From contig JAQOTA010000050.1 of NCBI GenBank assembly GCA_029532415.1, forward strand, positions 1,240,001-1,304,000: a DNA stretch of 64,000 nucleotides. Direction: 5' to 3'. A program made the position numbers and the translations under genes. The notes beneath the pieces were generated by a model. That model was not told the DNA's origin, ran no database searches, and saw nothing but the letters and a program-made list of their open reading frames with translations. This DNA is from Marasmius tenuissimus. Taxonomy: Eukaryota > Basidiomycota > Agaricomycetes > Agaricales > Marasmiaceae. Shown in pieces: positions 1 to 11,060 of this stretch. How positions within the stretch are numbered: the stretch's first letter is position 1; every line of letters begins with the position of its first letter.

Positions 1-3000
1 GCCGCCGCTGCAGTTATCGTCCCGGTCTCAACTATCAGTCGTAGAGCTGAATATGGGGACAAGTTAGAATCCGCGAAAACCTGTCATAAGAATCGGAGAA
101 GAATGATGAACGCACGTTTGACGATAACATTCGTGTAACGTGTTCATAGAGAATTCATTGTAACCCCGTAGCAGCTTATCACATGGATGTCTAGCGACAA
201 GCAAACTTGTAAACAAGGAAAAACTCACAAGTACTGTTAGGGAGGCGTTCGATGAAGACGCTTTCGAGTTTGGATCGTTACTCAAGTGGGCCAAGCAGCC
301 ATCAAGACGCGCGGAGGGCTACTAATGAGTACTTGAGTACCTATTCAGTCGTATTTATCGAGAATACACAGACAGACTCACCTATTAGTCATTTCCAAAC
401 CTGAGTCATTTTCTGCAATCTCGTCTATCTGTGTCCGCTCGGCCATGCCATGGCCGCCACCATTCCCATTTTTTGGTGAGATCAAGGTGAGATAGCACTG
501 GCTAGACCCGACGTTGCGAATGAACTTAAACGAATCGAGTAAAATATGTTGTTATGAGGTAAATCAATGAATGAACGGAGGTGTGGATAACGGATGTTCT
601 GAGGGATCGATGATTGGTGGTGATGGTTGGGGTGAGAATCTGCCCGTCGAGTTCGCATCCGACTAATAGCAGCCTCGAAATCTCCATAGGCCTCATGTTA
701 GGCACGCCGGAAGTCTGAAGGCGAATTCTCTGGTTATTCGTCGGTGCTAGAAGGTGTTTGTCGAAAGCTGGAGACGAGAAAGATGTGTTTGTCGCCGTTG
801 ACAATGCAAACCCTTGTCTGACCAACTTTATCTGCCTTACGGAGCGGCACTGGCAATGAAGATGATGTCGAGTAGAAGATGCCCTGTCAGCCAACGTCTG
901 AATCACTGCAGGTAGAGACTCGAATAGACGGACATCGTGGTTGGAGGACAAGCCAGGCACGGAGATAAGATCTTTATCGCCCAGCCTGAACAATGCGCGA
1001 GAAGACCAACAGCCCTCTTCCGGACGGCAACCTCAAGTTCCAACAACCAACTCCAGCCATTGCCAACTCCCATCGATGCGCGGGTCTCCTAATTTCCAAC
1101 AACGAATACCTTACAATCGTCCAGTCTTTTACGCCGATCCATCTCTCATAACGAATCAAGTCCGCATTTACCTCCTCCGCTCGCCTTTTCCTCTTCACAA
1201 CGTCAAATCCTTGTAACCACGAATTAACACGCCTCTGCAACCTTGATATCACTCGAATGTGTGCCTTTCGATAAACTCAGACTCGTCAACTTCGAGCCCG
1301 TCCAGAAATTGGCACGTTCCCAGAGACTCTTGTCCCGGATCTCCAGAATGCGCAGAGGGCGGCTAGTGGACTCGATTCGAAAAGAAAAGCGGCCAGCAAG
1401 TCTCTGATTGCAAACAAGAATGCGATACGAGCTACTTATTATCCTATTCAGAATACACACAAAACCTTAGTATTATCCTCTCTGAAATCCATCAACGCGA
1501 CAGAAAGACTCTTCAGTCCACTTTTTCGAGGACAGCGAGGCACTTGTCATGTGCTTCGCTCAAGTCGTGAAATTGAGCTCGAGGTAGGGACTCGGGAGAT
1601 TGAAGGCAGAACGAATGACCGGGAGGGGGGAGACGGCGTACGAGTCGATGAAGATGAAGCTAGCGTTATAGAGGCGAAGTGGTCTGACCGTCAAGGTGAG
1701 TTTTAAACCCAGTCAAAAAACTCAAGGACGGATCGAAACACTTACATTGCCCATAAGGCGCACAGCGGTCTCAAGAACCCGAATGGAAGACGATCATGCT
1801 GAAGGGACGGAACCATCAAACAATAAGATTGCTGGAACGAACCATACAGTCTGAATGTCGATAGAACGTTTACATTGGCTTCAAGATTTAGGGTAAAACC
1901 GCGAGCTCCGAATGTAGAGTACACAGATTCGAAGAATATATCAATTTGAACACCATAACCGACGGCGATATCAACAACAACTCACTACGCTGTCCTGAAA
2001 TACATACGATCCTGTGGGCTCGGAATTGGCGTTGACTTGCTCGGGCGGCAACGACGAAGCGCAAGTCGAACTCGAAGAGAGTGTAATCTTAACATGCCAA
2101 AGGGGTTTAGATCAATGTCAGTCTCCTTCCCTTCTTTGACGTTCCTTGGTAAGAACGATGCCCGGGCCGCCTGAACACCTAGTGTTGAAGGCAGCGACGA
2201 GTCGAAGGTCTCCGGCGAGGCATAGATCCAAAATAAAGGCTTACCGTGGTTAGCCCAGAAAGATGGTCATAGTACCGTCGTTCGTCCCAGATACACCTTC
2301 AACAGGTCGTTATGTCCCCCCAAGGAATTACTGAAGATTGACAATTCAAAATTCAAATCATGAATCTATAAGAACGTTCAAGCATGAGCTACCAGGCGCA
2401 ATGGAGCAGGGTCTACTTACAGTTTGTACAGCCAAAGCCACCGAGAACAACAGGCTTGGCAACCTGAAAGAGACTGTAAAGCACGTTCTTGGTCAACGCG
2501 AAGTTAACACATATAGAAAGCGTAGTTGTACCGACACTTGTCGATGTATCCTACCTAGTATGAAGGCACGCAGACCACGGCCAGGAAAAACTCGCTAGGT
2601 AGTGCTCGTCATCCAGTCGGGAGTCGGGAGAGTATCTGGGAAAAGATTGAAACCGGGAGAACGTGTTAAATGAGAAGTCCTTGGGCGGAAAGTCGACTCG
2701 CGGCGGCCAGTCTAGTGATCCATCCACCATCTTGAATGTAAATAAGAGCTGGAGGGAGAGCATATCTTTGCATTCTGACATTCGCTCTCGGGTAGCAGTG
2801 ATATCCGCTTGTTCAGTGTTCTCGCCTACGACTTCTGAAAATTTGGGCGAGATGTGGTTTGAAGGTGGAGTTCTGGGGAAGGAGTGCTTGTGCATTGCGT
2901 GGAAGGTCAAAACGAGCCAATTTTGTGGAATAGTAACGTGAATGAGGGGACTGAACAGAACGGGGGTCGGTAGAGCGACTTCAGCTCGTTCTATGAACGA

Positions 3001-3320
3001 AAACGAGAGGGGAGGTCGAGAAGATACTTGCATGAAACAGCGTGCCGGGCCACTGACTGTATCCAACCCGAGTAGGGCATGCAAGAGGACCAGCCAGCTC
3101 CCAGGATTGACTGGCTTCCGAAGGTATCTCCTTCTCGAGGCGGCCAGGTTCAGCCTGCTCATCCACCTTCGACGAATCGGTGAAATTCCTCTACTCATTG
3201 CCAATGTCCTGATATTGCGAGTCTTGAAGTCGGTATCGCAGACGCGAGGTTTGCTAGTGAGGGGGTACGAAGGAATGGCTGTAGATTGGGTAGGAGAGGA
3301 GATCCTCGAGAGCTAAAGGC
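1..3320. other. Accessory sequence without an assignable gene
   Basis: I found no exon chain here that reads as a gene. Two stretches stay open longer than expected by chance: minus-strand 526-993 and 974-1,460, and the overlapping open frames at about 2,551-3,316 on both strands. None shows a recognisable motif, and in the second the two strands mirror each other, so the real strand cannot be chosen. The part at about 335-660 belongs to a three-copy repeat listed separately. The rest is probably decayed coding or transposon sequence. Confidence 0.5.
335..660 (-). repeat. Degenerate repeat block, copy 1 of 3
   Basis: This segment aligns by eye with 3,345-3,660 and 10,745-11,060. Shared blocks include a 'tatcgagaatacac' stretch near 355, a 'cccatttttt' stretch near 465 and 'gacgttgcgaatgaa' near 510, in the same order and spacing. 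Read on the minus strand the three copies give related peptides (an L/F-D-G-Q motif followed by a Thr-rich stretch), but this copy carries frameshifts. It is probably the 3' end of an old gene duplicated with its surroundings. I do not recognise the family. Confidence 0.55.
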
Positions 3321-3344
3321 GCGAATTATGGCTGTTTAGTCGTG

Positions 3345-3660
3345 ACCGTACAAAAAAATTGCGTAGAAGCTCACCTACTGGTTGTTTTCAGGCATGTCCT
3401 GACGTCTCGTCTGTCTCTATGAATTCTATTGGTCCTCATTCCATGCCATTGCAACCTCCACCCCAATTTGCGGCGAAAGAATGCTGGCCAGGCATGACGT
3501 TGCGAACGAGCCTGAAAATTTCGAGAATGATGGGTTGATATACGGTACAAAAGTGACGAAAGAAAGGCGAAAGTTTTGAGCCGTGGTGATGGTGGTGGTG
3601 GAGGTGATCAGAAGTCCTCCTCCGACAAGACGCCCATGCACCGCAGCTTTTTCTTCAACC
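3345..3660 (-). repeat. Degenerate repeat block, copy 2 of 3
   Basis: Second copy of the block at 335-660 and 10,745-11,060. The match continues past the block: about 3,885-3,985 resembles 11,310-11,400. The copy therefore belongs to a larger duplicated segment lying upstream of the orphan gene at 6,840. The minus-strand peptide is frameshifted relative to the copy at 10,745, so I treat it as non-coding remains. Confidence 0.55.
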
Positions 3661-4276
3661 ACCACCACACCACCGACCTGTCTCTATTTCGTTGAAAGTT
3701 GGGTAAAACTCACTCAAATATGATTCGAACGAAATTATCAAAGACTCCAGTTCAGATGCAAGCTATGAGTAGATTTATCGACACATATATGTCCCGGCAT
3801 TCATTTCAGCCTTCTCTAGTATTAGTGCGTTTTATAGCTTTTAGGACGCGTTTCTACGGGCCGGGACTACACACTCTTTGGAGAGGACAGGCATTGAGGA
3901 CATGAGCTGAACATCAACCACGCCAAATCACCCACGACGTGACAAAACCCTTCCCATCGACCCTGCCTCCCTGTTGTTTATGCTCGCTCGGCTGACTTAG
4001 CTTGAAACTATCAAGAAACTCCCATCACTGAAGGGTCTCGACGGTGATACGGTAGATTATGGTCCAATGCCATATCCCTAGCACTCGGGCACTCTACACC
4101 ACCTCCCTCTACTCTCACTGCGCCTCAACGCTCGATTCATTTTCTTGACGCAAACTTCCCCTGCTGAAAAAGTCGTCAAAACTCCTCAGACCGCAGGCCT
4201 CGGCGCTTCAGGGCTGGTCAACTCGCCAAAGAGAAGTACTCAAAGACTCTCCGGGTTACGAGGTCCGTTCAGGTGA

Positions 4277-4282
4277 CTAGGG
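4277..4282. repeat. Target-site duplication, left (ctaggg)
   Basis: The six bases ctaggg directly abut the outer end of the left inverted repeat at 4,283 and recur directly after the right inverted repeat at 5,513-5,518. A perfect flanking direct repeat is the footprint of a transposition event. Confidence 0.8.
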
Positions 4283-5512
4283 TATGGCACAAATACTGTG
4301 TAAAAATTATCTGTGAGATTCGGGTAATATGAGATTCGAGTCCAGCCTGTGAGATTTCCTTTTTGACGGACTTTCCATGAGTGAGATTTCCCTCGCAAGG
4401 TGAGTTTCCAGCAGATATTCAATCGAAGCTCCCTAGATTTTGAGAGAAAAACATCTCGATTTGAATGGGATGCTGTAAAACAGGGGGAGATATGAGTCAA
4501 AACCACTGAAAAGGGAGTCAAGCTCATCACGTAGCGTTGCGAGCGCAGACATGCCGCTTTTCCCGAATGTTGTCCTGATAGCTACTGACGCGGACGATTG
4601 ACTGCCGGTGAGGTACGGCCGGCATGGAGGTTGGCAACTTTCCTTCCTGCTCGTTGCTTGCAGTAGCTTGCAGTCCTTTGTTGGAAGATGGTACGGTCTC
4701 ACTGCAAAATAGCACACTGAAGATTCTGTTGCCCGACATGAGAAGTCCTCGTTGTCGTCGTTGGATGATCACACATAATCAGTGTATTCAAGGCAGAAAC
4801 TACCCATGGGGGAGCTTCTTGACGCGCTAAATCAGTAGGTTGTTGTCAAGATCGTGGTTCCATCTCTTTAGGGTTTTTAAGGTTGCTTGAATGAACCGTA
4901 GCTCTAACAAAACACTGTGGTATGTCATTTCAGTTTATGGCAATATTTGCTCCTCCCCGGGCCTTACTCATTCTTGAGTTTGTACAAACGAGGAGGCGGA
5001 ACGGGTGGGAAAAATAATTGGACCGCAGCCACTGCTGGTAGAGACGGGTTGGAGCTCTTTGTAGGCTTTTTTTTGCCGCTGGTTTTGTACTGGCTGCAAT
5101 TCTCATTTTTCTGGCTCTGGCGAGAAGGGATGATAGATTGTGGAGCTTGCGAGCACACACCTTTCTCATGCTAGGGCCAGAGCTATGTAAGAGGGCAATA
5201 AATGAATTTGAAGAATTCTGAAGGGTTACCCCGTGGCTCGGATGAAGCGTGGGAGACGGCCCCAACTCAACATTCCCTTGTCTGGAGTCGGACTTTCGAC
5301 GGTCGACTCGACTCGGATCGCGAACTCGAGTTGAATCTCGCTCGAGGTCACTTGAATCGGGACGTCTTCCGGCTCGAATTTTCTTGTAATCCTTTCCACG
5401 AGGGAAATCTCATCCATAAAAAGTCTACTGAGGAATGCAATCTCGCAGGCTGGACTCGAATCTCATATCACCTGAATCTAACAGATAATTTTTACACAGT
5501 ATTTGTGCCATA
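4283..5512. mobile_element. Non-autonomous DNA transposon with long terminal inverted repeats
   Basis: The element is 1,230 bases long and begins TATGGCACAAATACTGTG; the same sequence inverted forms its right end. The outer roughly 75 bases of the two ends are nearly identical, and weaker inverted similarity continues to about 4,470 on the left and from about 5,345 on the right. Each end holds several copies of a GAGATT-type motif spaced about 20-35 bases apart, as expected of subterminal transposase-binding repeats. Perfect 6-base duplications (ctaggg) flank it. No open frame in the interior looks like a transposase, so it would need to be moved in trans. A 6-base duplication with long inverted repeats does not fit the commonest superfamilies (hAT 8, Mutator 9-10, Harbinger 3), so I leave it unclassified. 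Confidence 0.85.
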
Positions 5513-5518
5513 CTAGGG
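5513..5518. repeat. Target-site duplication, right (ctaggg)
   Basis: Right-hand copy of the six-base duplication, directly following the inverted-repeat end at 5,512 and identical to 4,277-4,282. Confidence 0.8.
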
Positions 5519-6839
5519 CATTGGGTTCGTTTTTCTCCCTGTTTTTCTCTTCCGTTGACGTACTAGATTTCGCCGCAGGAGACCACGTGCCGAAGCTTAG
5601 ATTGTGAATTCCAAGTCCAGGGCGGTTGTTCACGTTGCTATTGACCAACATAGAGGCGCTCGAGATCGATTCGGAGATCAAGTTGGAGTCTTAGAGCCTC
5701 CGCCCTCGAACATTGAACCATGCGTTTATTGTCCATAATGTCGGTTCTCAATGAGACCGTGCTCCTCTCTCCTTTCTCGCCAAAATTGGCCCACAATCCC
5801 TCCTGACACATGATCTTCCTCGCCGACACCGCGGAGATCTGATGTCCGGCTCGAATATGCACTGGCTTCGATCCCCACGTTAATTCTCGGGGCGCTACTG
5901 TTTACGTAGCTTGTTCTCAATGCTATCTGGAGACACGATGTGGGAACCCGGATTGTATGGGCTCTTTGAGTACTTCCGGCCATCGACGGAGAGTCGTTCG
6001 AATCAGTAATGAACGGTGGTGAAGAGGAGGTGCGGGGAAAGATGCAGCCAGGACAAGCCATCCTGACGGGCTCTGGTACCCCTGTGGGGATCCTATTCTC
6101 CAAGGTAGGTCTTGTCCAGTGCTCTAAACTGCTATCGACACAGACATTGATATAGCATGCCTTTTCTCGGTCCAGGGTTGCTTTTCGTTTTGGTTTTGGA
6201 TGACAGAGTCGGGTCGGTTTAGAGACTCGGCTTTCTGAATGATTTACTACCAACCATTCAACCACGGCCTCGCATTTCGTGTTTATCCTGTCTAAAAGTG
6301 TTTAAAGCCTGACCGACGCGTACCTCGGCCAGTCTTGTATGTATCCTGACCACAACTCTCTGCTGTATGCACACGTTTCCCAAATATCAGGTCCACAGTA
6401 CTCACTTTTTGGGTTGTCTATCTCCGGTGTATCCGGAGACTCGAAGGCTGGAGCGTCTGGACCAGGACCGGTAGATATTGACGTGAGCACACGAGTCGGC
6501 TTTTATTAAGCTTTAATAACTTCATCCATCTCCACTCACTTACGTTGTACCCTATGCTCTGGAACTCTCTTATCGCGGCGTCGCAATGTATCTGAATGCT
6601 CTGAGGACGAATGAACATGGACAATCCAGTCGGCAACGAGGTTTTTGGCGCTGGAATGGTGCGCGTGAGGTCTGAGTCGTTCTGCATTCATCGGATTCAA
6701 CGTGTCGATAAACTTTCTCATCAAGATCGGGATCTTGTTGACTTGGAAGGTGTGTTGTGTTCTCATTGGCTTTCCCTATAATTCGCGCTTGAGTTGCAAC
6801 TGTGAATATCATTCTTCCCCACTTTCTCTGTCCTGTTCG
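5519..6839. other. Degenerate sequence upstream of orphan gene copy A
   Basis: No complete gene is visible. Parts resemble the region upstream of the second orphan gene. Minus-strand peptides around 6,120-6,170 and 16,000-16,060 share a K-A-x-x-I-N pattern, and about 6,285-6,350 resembles 16,175-16,240. A minus-strand frame at about 6,540-6,690 ends at a plausible GT donor and could be an old exon. The last roughly 130 bases are pyrimidine-rich like those before 17,027, so they probably include the promoter and 5' UTR of the orphan gene. Confidence 0.45.
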
Positions 6840-9026
6840 ATGAGCAACTCAACCTATTTCGCTAACGCCCAAGGCACGATTATAGGGCCCAATGCCGATT
6901 TCCGGATCGTGCACGGAGACGCAATCACGAACCATATTTCTTACCAGTGCACTCATGCGGAGGATCGGGTCGTGTTGGTGCGTACAATGCCTTGTGTTAG
7001 GAACAAAAGACCACTAAACGTTCTATTAGTACGGGAAAACATATCGACGTATCATCGACGGCGATATTGTATTTCGGGGCCAACATTCGTCCGAAGTCAT
7101 CTCTGTCACCGTCAAACCTGAAGGAGTGTCAACAATGTTGGCATCTCAGGTAGTCAAGGTCAGGAAGACAACACGAACCGCGGAGATTGTTGGGTTTGAA
7201 GGAACGTTCACTGCAACAACATTTGAGCCAGCAGACGAGAATAACGCTGGATTTAAGTCCGTGAGTACTAGCTTTCTATATATTGAGGCATCGGCCCCCT
7301 GACTCGTAGTAGGTATTAGATTGTGTTTTGAATGCAGCGACGTCGGTGCGGTACGTTGACTAGTAGCCTGTCGGGGTGCTACTATAGTGATACTGACGGT
7401 ATCCAGATCACCATTCCTCACTCAGCTTTTTGCATTCAGCGGACCCAACCTATCGACGCTGATTGCACACGATGGTAGGTTTTATGTTTGGAATTTCGAT
7501 TGTGTCTACTGATAGGTTGTAGAACTCGCCAATGGATCCGGATATGTGGCTCAATTTCAAGGAAAGAACATCATTGTATATTATTACCTTTGCCATACAC
7601 ATGTAGGTCTGGCCTTTGAGCTTTTTGTTGCAACCGAGTCCTGACAATGCGTGTATACACTGTTCAGAGTGCTGCAATCAACTCTTTGCGTGCCGACGAG
7701 ACTGTGGCATTTCCAGTGAGCTCTCAGTAGTTTATAGTATTCAAGGCCAGTCAGTGATACTGAGCAGGTTGCAAATCGTTGGAGGGATTGGTCAATCAAT
7801 CTCAAAACTCTAAGTTGGCATTATGATCCAGCTTCTGTTGCCCTTGACCCACCGAATAATAAAGCCCTCGAGTTATTCCACAACCACCTCCCCCCACTTC
7901 GCCAACACACCGTTCGACAACTCAACGCCGCCGAAATATTCACCTGCGTTGAGGAAAGCCTTGGCGATGCTTTGTGTCTGCTTACATCATTTGAAGGGAG
8001 GCAAAGCAGCAAGCTGACAGCCTATACCAAACACGGCTTTTTGACTTTTGGAACCATAGTTGACAGGAACAAAGGTGGAATCCTTGCTCACCTTCCTTCC
8101 ACTCCTCCTCCTGAGTGGTTTTGCAAGAGTGGGCATCCTGATGTCAAAGCCAGCCTTTCAAGTTCAGGTATGTTCTCCAGTCAACCCAATCTTCCATTCG
8201 CTAACTAGTCCCAGTGCCCCAGCGAGTTGATCTCACATTCCGAAAACCTGGTGCTGTCCAAGTCACTCTTGATTTTGGCTGGCGGATATCAGAGAGGGAC
8301 AGCACCCAATTTCAAGCTGCTTACCTCTGCCAGTCCCTTCCCTTCCTCAATGATCATGAGGACACGAAGGAAGTTGGTAAGTGCCTGCCAATAATCTCCC
8401 CCCTTCCTTGCCTGACAATCAATCTTTTCGTATACTCAGTTTGCATTGATCGTGTTGGATTCGAACTCAAAGCCACCTTCCATCACAGTCCCGCAACATC
8501 TTCAACACCAGTGTACCTCTTCGTTCCGCCTCTCCCTGTCGAGATCATCAACAACATACAATGTGTGCAATACCAATTTCCCGATCCTCTTTTCTACTGG
8601 AGCCACGACCCACAAGGAGAACAAGTCATTGCTGAGGAGAGTTGGGAGGAGTTTGGAATTTGCAAACTGGAAATAGAGGAGTGGGTTGGTTCTTTTTGGG
8701 AGGGCGGCAGTTATGATTTTGTCCGAGATCATCTCACGTCGAGAAAATATAATTTGGACGGGGGGCGTTACGCGCGAGAGCATGGATATCCGGAGCTGAT
8801 ATACGGCTAGTAGCCCATTCTTGTTTCTGAAATGAATACTGATCCTTCAACCCCTACAGCAGATCCTCACGATGTTTGTTCTACCCCACTTTCCAGACGG
8901 CCGAGGTTCACAGAGAAGATCCGCACGACGTCCCATCATCGAAAGGAGGAAGCAAAAGCGAAAATTCGTAAACTGAAGACCTTCTGGTCGAAGGAGGGTT
9001 CGCAATCAAGGATTTCGGCTTCTTAA
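6840..9026 (+). CDS. Orphan-family protein, copy A
   Basis: Multi-exon gene of roughly 550-600 residues with no function I recognise. The start (6,840) is chosen because the same start and following residues recur in copy B. The N-terminus reads NAQGTIIGPNADFRIVHGDA, a Gly/Asn pattern common at the start of Agaricomycete hypothetical proteins. Exons join in frame at GT-AG introns such as those beginning near 6,979, 7,261 and 8,168. The C-terminal part has WSHDPQGEQ, EESWEEFG and YAREHGYPELIYG, the last two shared by all three copies. I see no signal peptide or membrane segment. The 3' end is ambiguous: reading straight on gives a stop at 8,808-8,810, whereas a GC-AG intron at 8,806-8,859 would add a tail ending at 9,026. 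That tail is shorter than in copy B, with an internal deletion. It lies upstream of a decayed MFS transporter end, as copies B and C do. Confidence 0.75.
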
Positions 9027-9424
9027 CTGGACGACTACGACTTTTAGCACCTGTCCGTAGGCTACTGTAGCACACTTGAGCATATATTTCATTCGAGTTT
9101 CTCCCATCTTGTAAATGTAATTACAATAACCAAGTTGCTTCTCTCGGGAGTTGACACGAGCGTAACAAGGCGATGAATACGCAAGACTTGAGTCTGCGAG
9201 GTCACAAATAGCTATAGTCGTCTACGTTGAGCCGGGAGCTCAAGATTGTTGAGAGTCCCAGTGGTCCAAGGCACCGAATCAATTGCTGCGTCCTCGACTT
9301 GCATTGAAACTAAACGGCTTCCAAAGCACTCGATGCATATTGGTGACTCTGAGAGCTCAGAGGTCCACGCCCGATCTGGAGGGATTCCCATATCATCATA
9401 TTGAAGATTCGGACGGCAAAATCA
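9027..9424. other. Spacer between orphan gene A and transporter remnant
   Basis: No gene is visible. The stretch at about 9,220-9,424 loosely resembles 23,100-23,250, the spacer between the third orphan-gene remnant and the intact transporter, which supports a common duplicated origin. Confidence 0.5.
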
Positions 9425-9870
9425 TAAATATCTATGCAACATGCCTGAACACAGAATTTTTCCAGTCAGGGATACCTGGCATGCTATTATAGATTCACGA
9501 CTACCGACGGAGACGAGACGCAGGAAAGGCCATGACAATGTCAAGTGCGTGGGAGAGACAGTGCTCACGGTACGCCACCGCGTCCGTGAGATATTCCGGC
9601 GCACTGCCTTCGAAGAAGAGACCCTCAATGTTTCTGCGGGCAGTATACCGTCAGGCCAGTACGAAAACAACGGCCGTAAGGACATGTATCAAACTCTGGT
9701 AACGCCTAAGAATACGAAGTCACACATGACAGGCTTTCCAGTGTCACGGTTCACCGCAAACATTTTCGAGCATGGATGGGGTCCTGAGACGAACATACAG
9801 TTCAATGCAACCGCCATCCCTGTTTGATTGATGTACGTGAGCCGAGGATACTCTAAGACAAACAAGGAAA
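9425..9870 (-). pseudogene. 3'-end remnant of an MFS transporter gene (unit A)
   Basis: This segment aligns on the minus strand with the last exons of the intact transporter at 23,259-25,527 (compare 9,425-9,480 with 23,255-23,310 and 9,745-9,830 with 23,615-23,700). It contains deletions and frameshifts; the block around the stretch coding for NKRRDKAVAEG is largely missing. Similarity stops near 9,870, so only the C-terminal coding part is left. It cannot encode a transporter. Its position downstream of orphan gene A repeats the arrangement at the intact locus. Confidence 0.75.
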
Positions 9871-10744
9871 CATACGAGGATGGCGTAAAGTAGGTAATCC
9901 TCGTAGGGGGGAACGACAACTCGGGAGCTTTCTTCGTCAGTGAGAAACCACCGGTCCTATTCAGGAGAAGATGTCAGGCCTAGAAGATCCTTTGCGGATG
10001 GAGAACGAACACACCGCTGTGCGAGCATAACCAGTGACAATAGCTTCGTCAACCGTCTCGGTTTAGAATATTTTTTCGTTGTCCTTGATCCTCGTCTTCA
10101 CATCCTTCTTCCTTTGCAGCGTTAGATGCTTGCCATCGCGCTCCAGGCTGGGTGCTGTTATCCTGATCTTCATGGCAGGATAGACGAGAGGGGAACGATC
10201 AACAAGCCGTAAGCCAACGGCTGAGATCTGAGGTGCAGAATGTGAGCTTGAAGACAACGGTACTGCCTTGCTGTGCGTAGCAGCGTACTTTTGTCAATTG
10301 CCCAAGACGACCCTGCCCATCGACCACCCTCACATCTTCAGCCCGGCCGTCACCCTTAAGTCACGGCAATGGTGTTGATATCCGCTGAAATCGAAAATCT
10401 TCTCGTTCACAACCTCCGAGTATTTGATACCATACCGAGAAGTTGAGCGAGACGGAGAAGTTCCGGGGTGGGGATTGTTGGGTGGTGAATTCGAACACGC
10501 ATTCGTAAAGACGAATTGCGTGTCGGGTTGGAAACGATACAACATGAGTGAAATCGCGGCGCTATTGGGTCTGGAAGACGATTTGGGGTATAATGAACCG
10601 CGAAGCTTCCTGTCGTCCTGTGTAGGCGGAAGAATTGATCTTCGGTGATGTAGATATGGACCCAGAATCCGGTACCGTGGGGGAGTCGATGGGTAGATGA
10701 TAGAAGAGAGGCGAAGCAGACGGCCATCGAGAGCTGCTGATGAG
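9871..10744. other. Unassigned sequence between units A and B
   Basis: Both strands hold short open frames (for example plus 10,424-10,648 and minus 10,407-10,727), but no exon chain, domain or repeat I can name. It is likely decayed sequence from the duplicated region. Confidence 0.4.
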
Positions 10745-11060
10745 TAGCTACTATTTAGTCATAGTTATCGAGAATACATAAACAGACTTACCTATTGGTG
10801 ATTTTCATGCCCGAACCACGTCCTATCTATCCGCGAATCCTATTGGTAGCCACTTGTAACCTTCATCCCAATTTTTGGCGAATGTCCACTGGCCAGGCGC
10901 GACAATGCGAGTGAATTTGAACCGGCGCTTGATACGAACGATAGAAGTGGTGAGAGAACGGAACGGGGAGTTTTGAAACTCTCCAGACCATGACTGATGG
11001 TGGTGGTCAAGGCGAAAACTCGTTGTCCGTCGAAGCGCCCGTGGCATCGCGGCTTCCTTT
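10745..11060 (-). repeat. Degenerate repeat block, copy 3 of 3
   Basis: Best preserved copy of the block also at 335-660 and 3,345-3,660. On the minus strand it gives an uninterrupted peptide containing FKFTRIVAPGQWTFAKNWDE, which is broken in the other copies. This looks like the C-terminal exon of a once-real protein, but I do not recognise it and cannot extend it upstream with confidence. Confidence 0.55.

Noticed and set aside
2551..3204. A 217-codon minus-strand open frame
   Set aside because: The plus strand over the same bases is also open except for one stop, no domain is visible, and no exon chain extends it. Strand and reality are undecidable from sequence alone.
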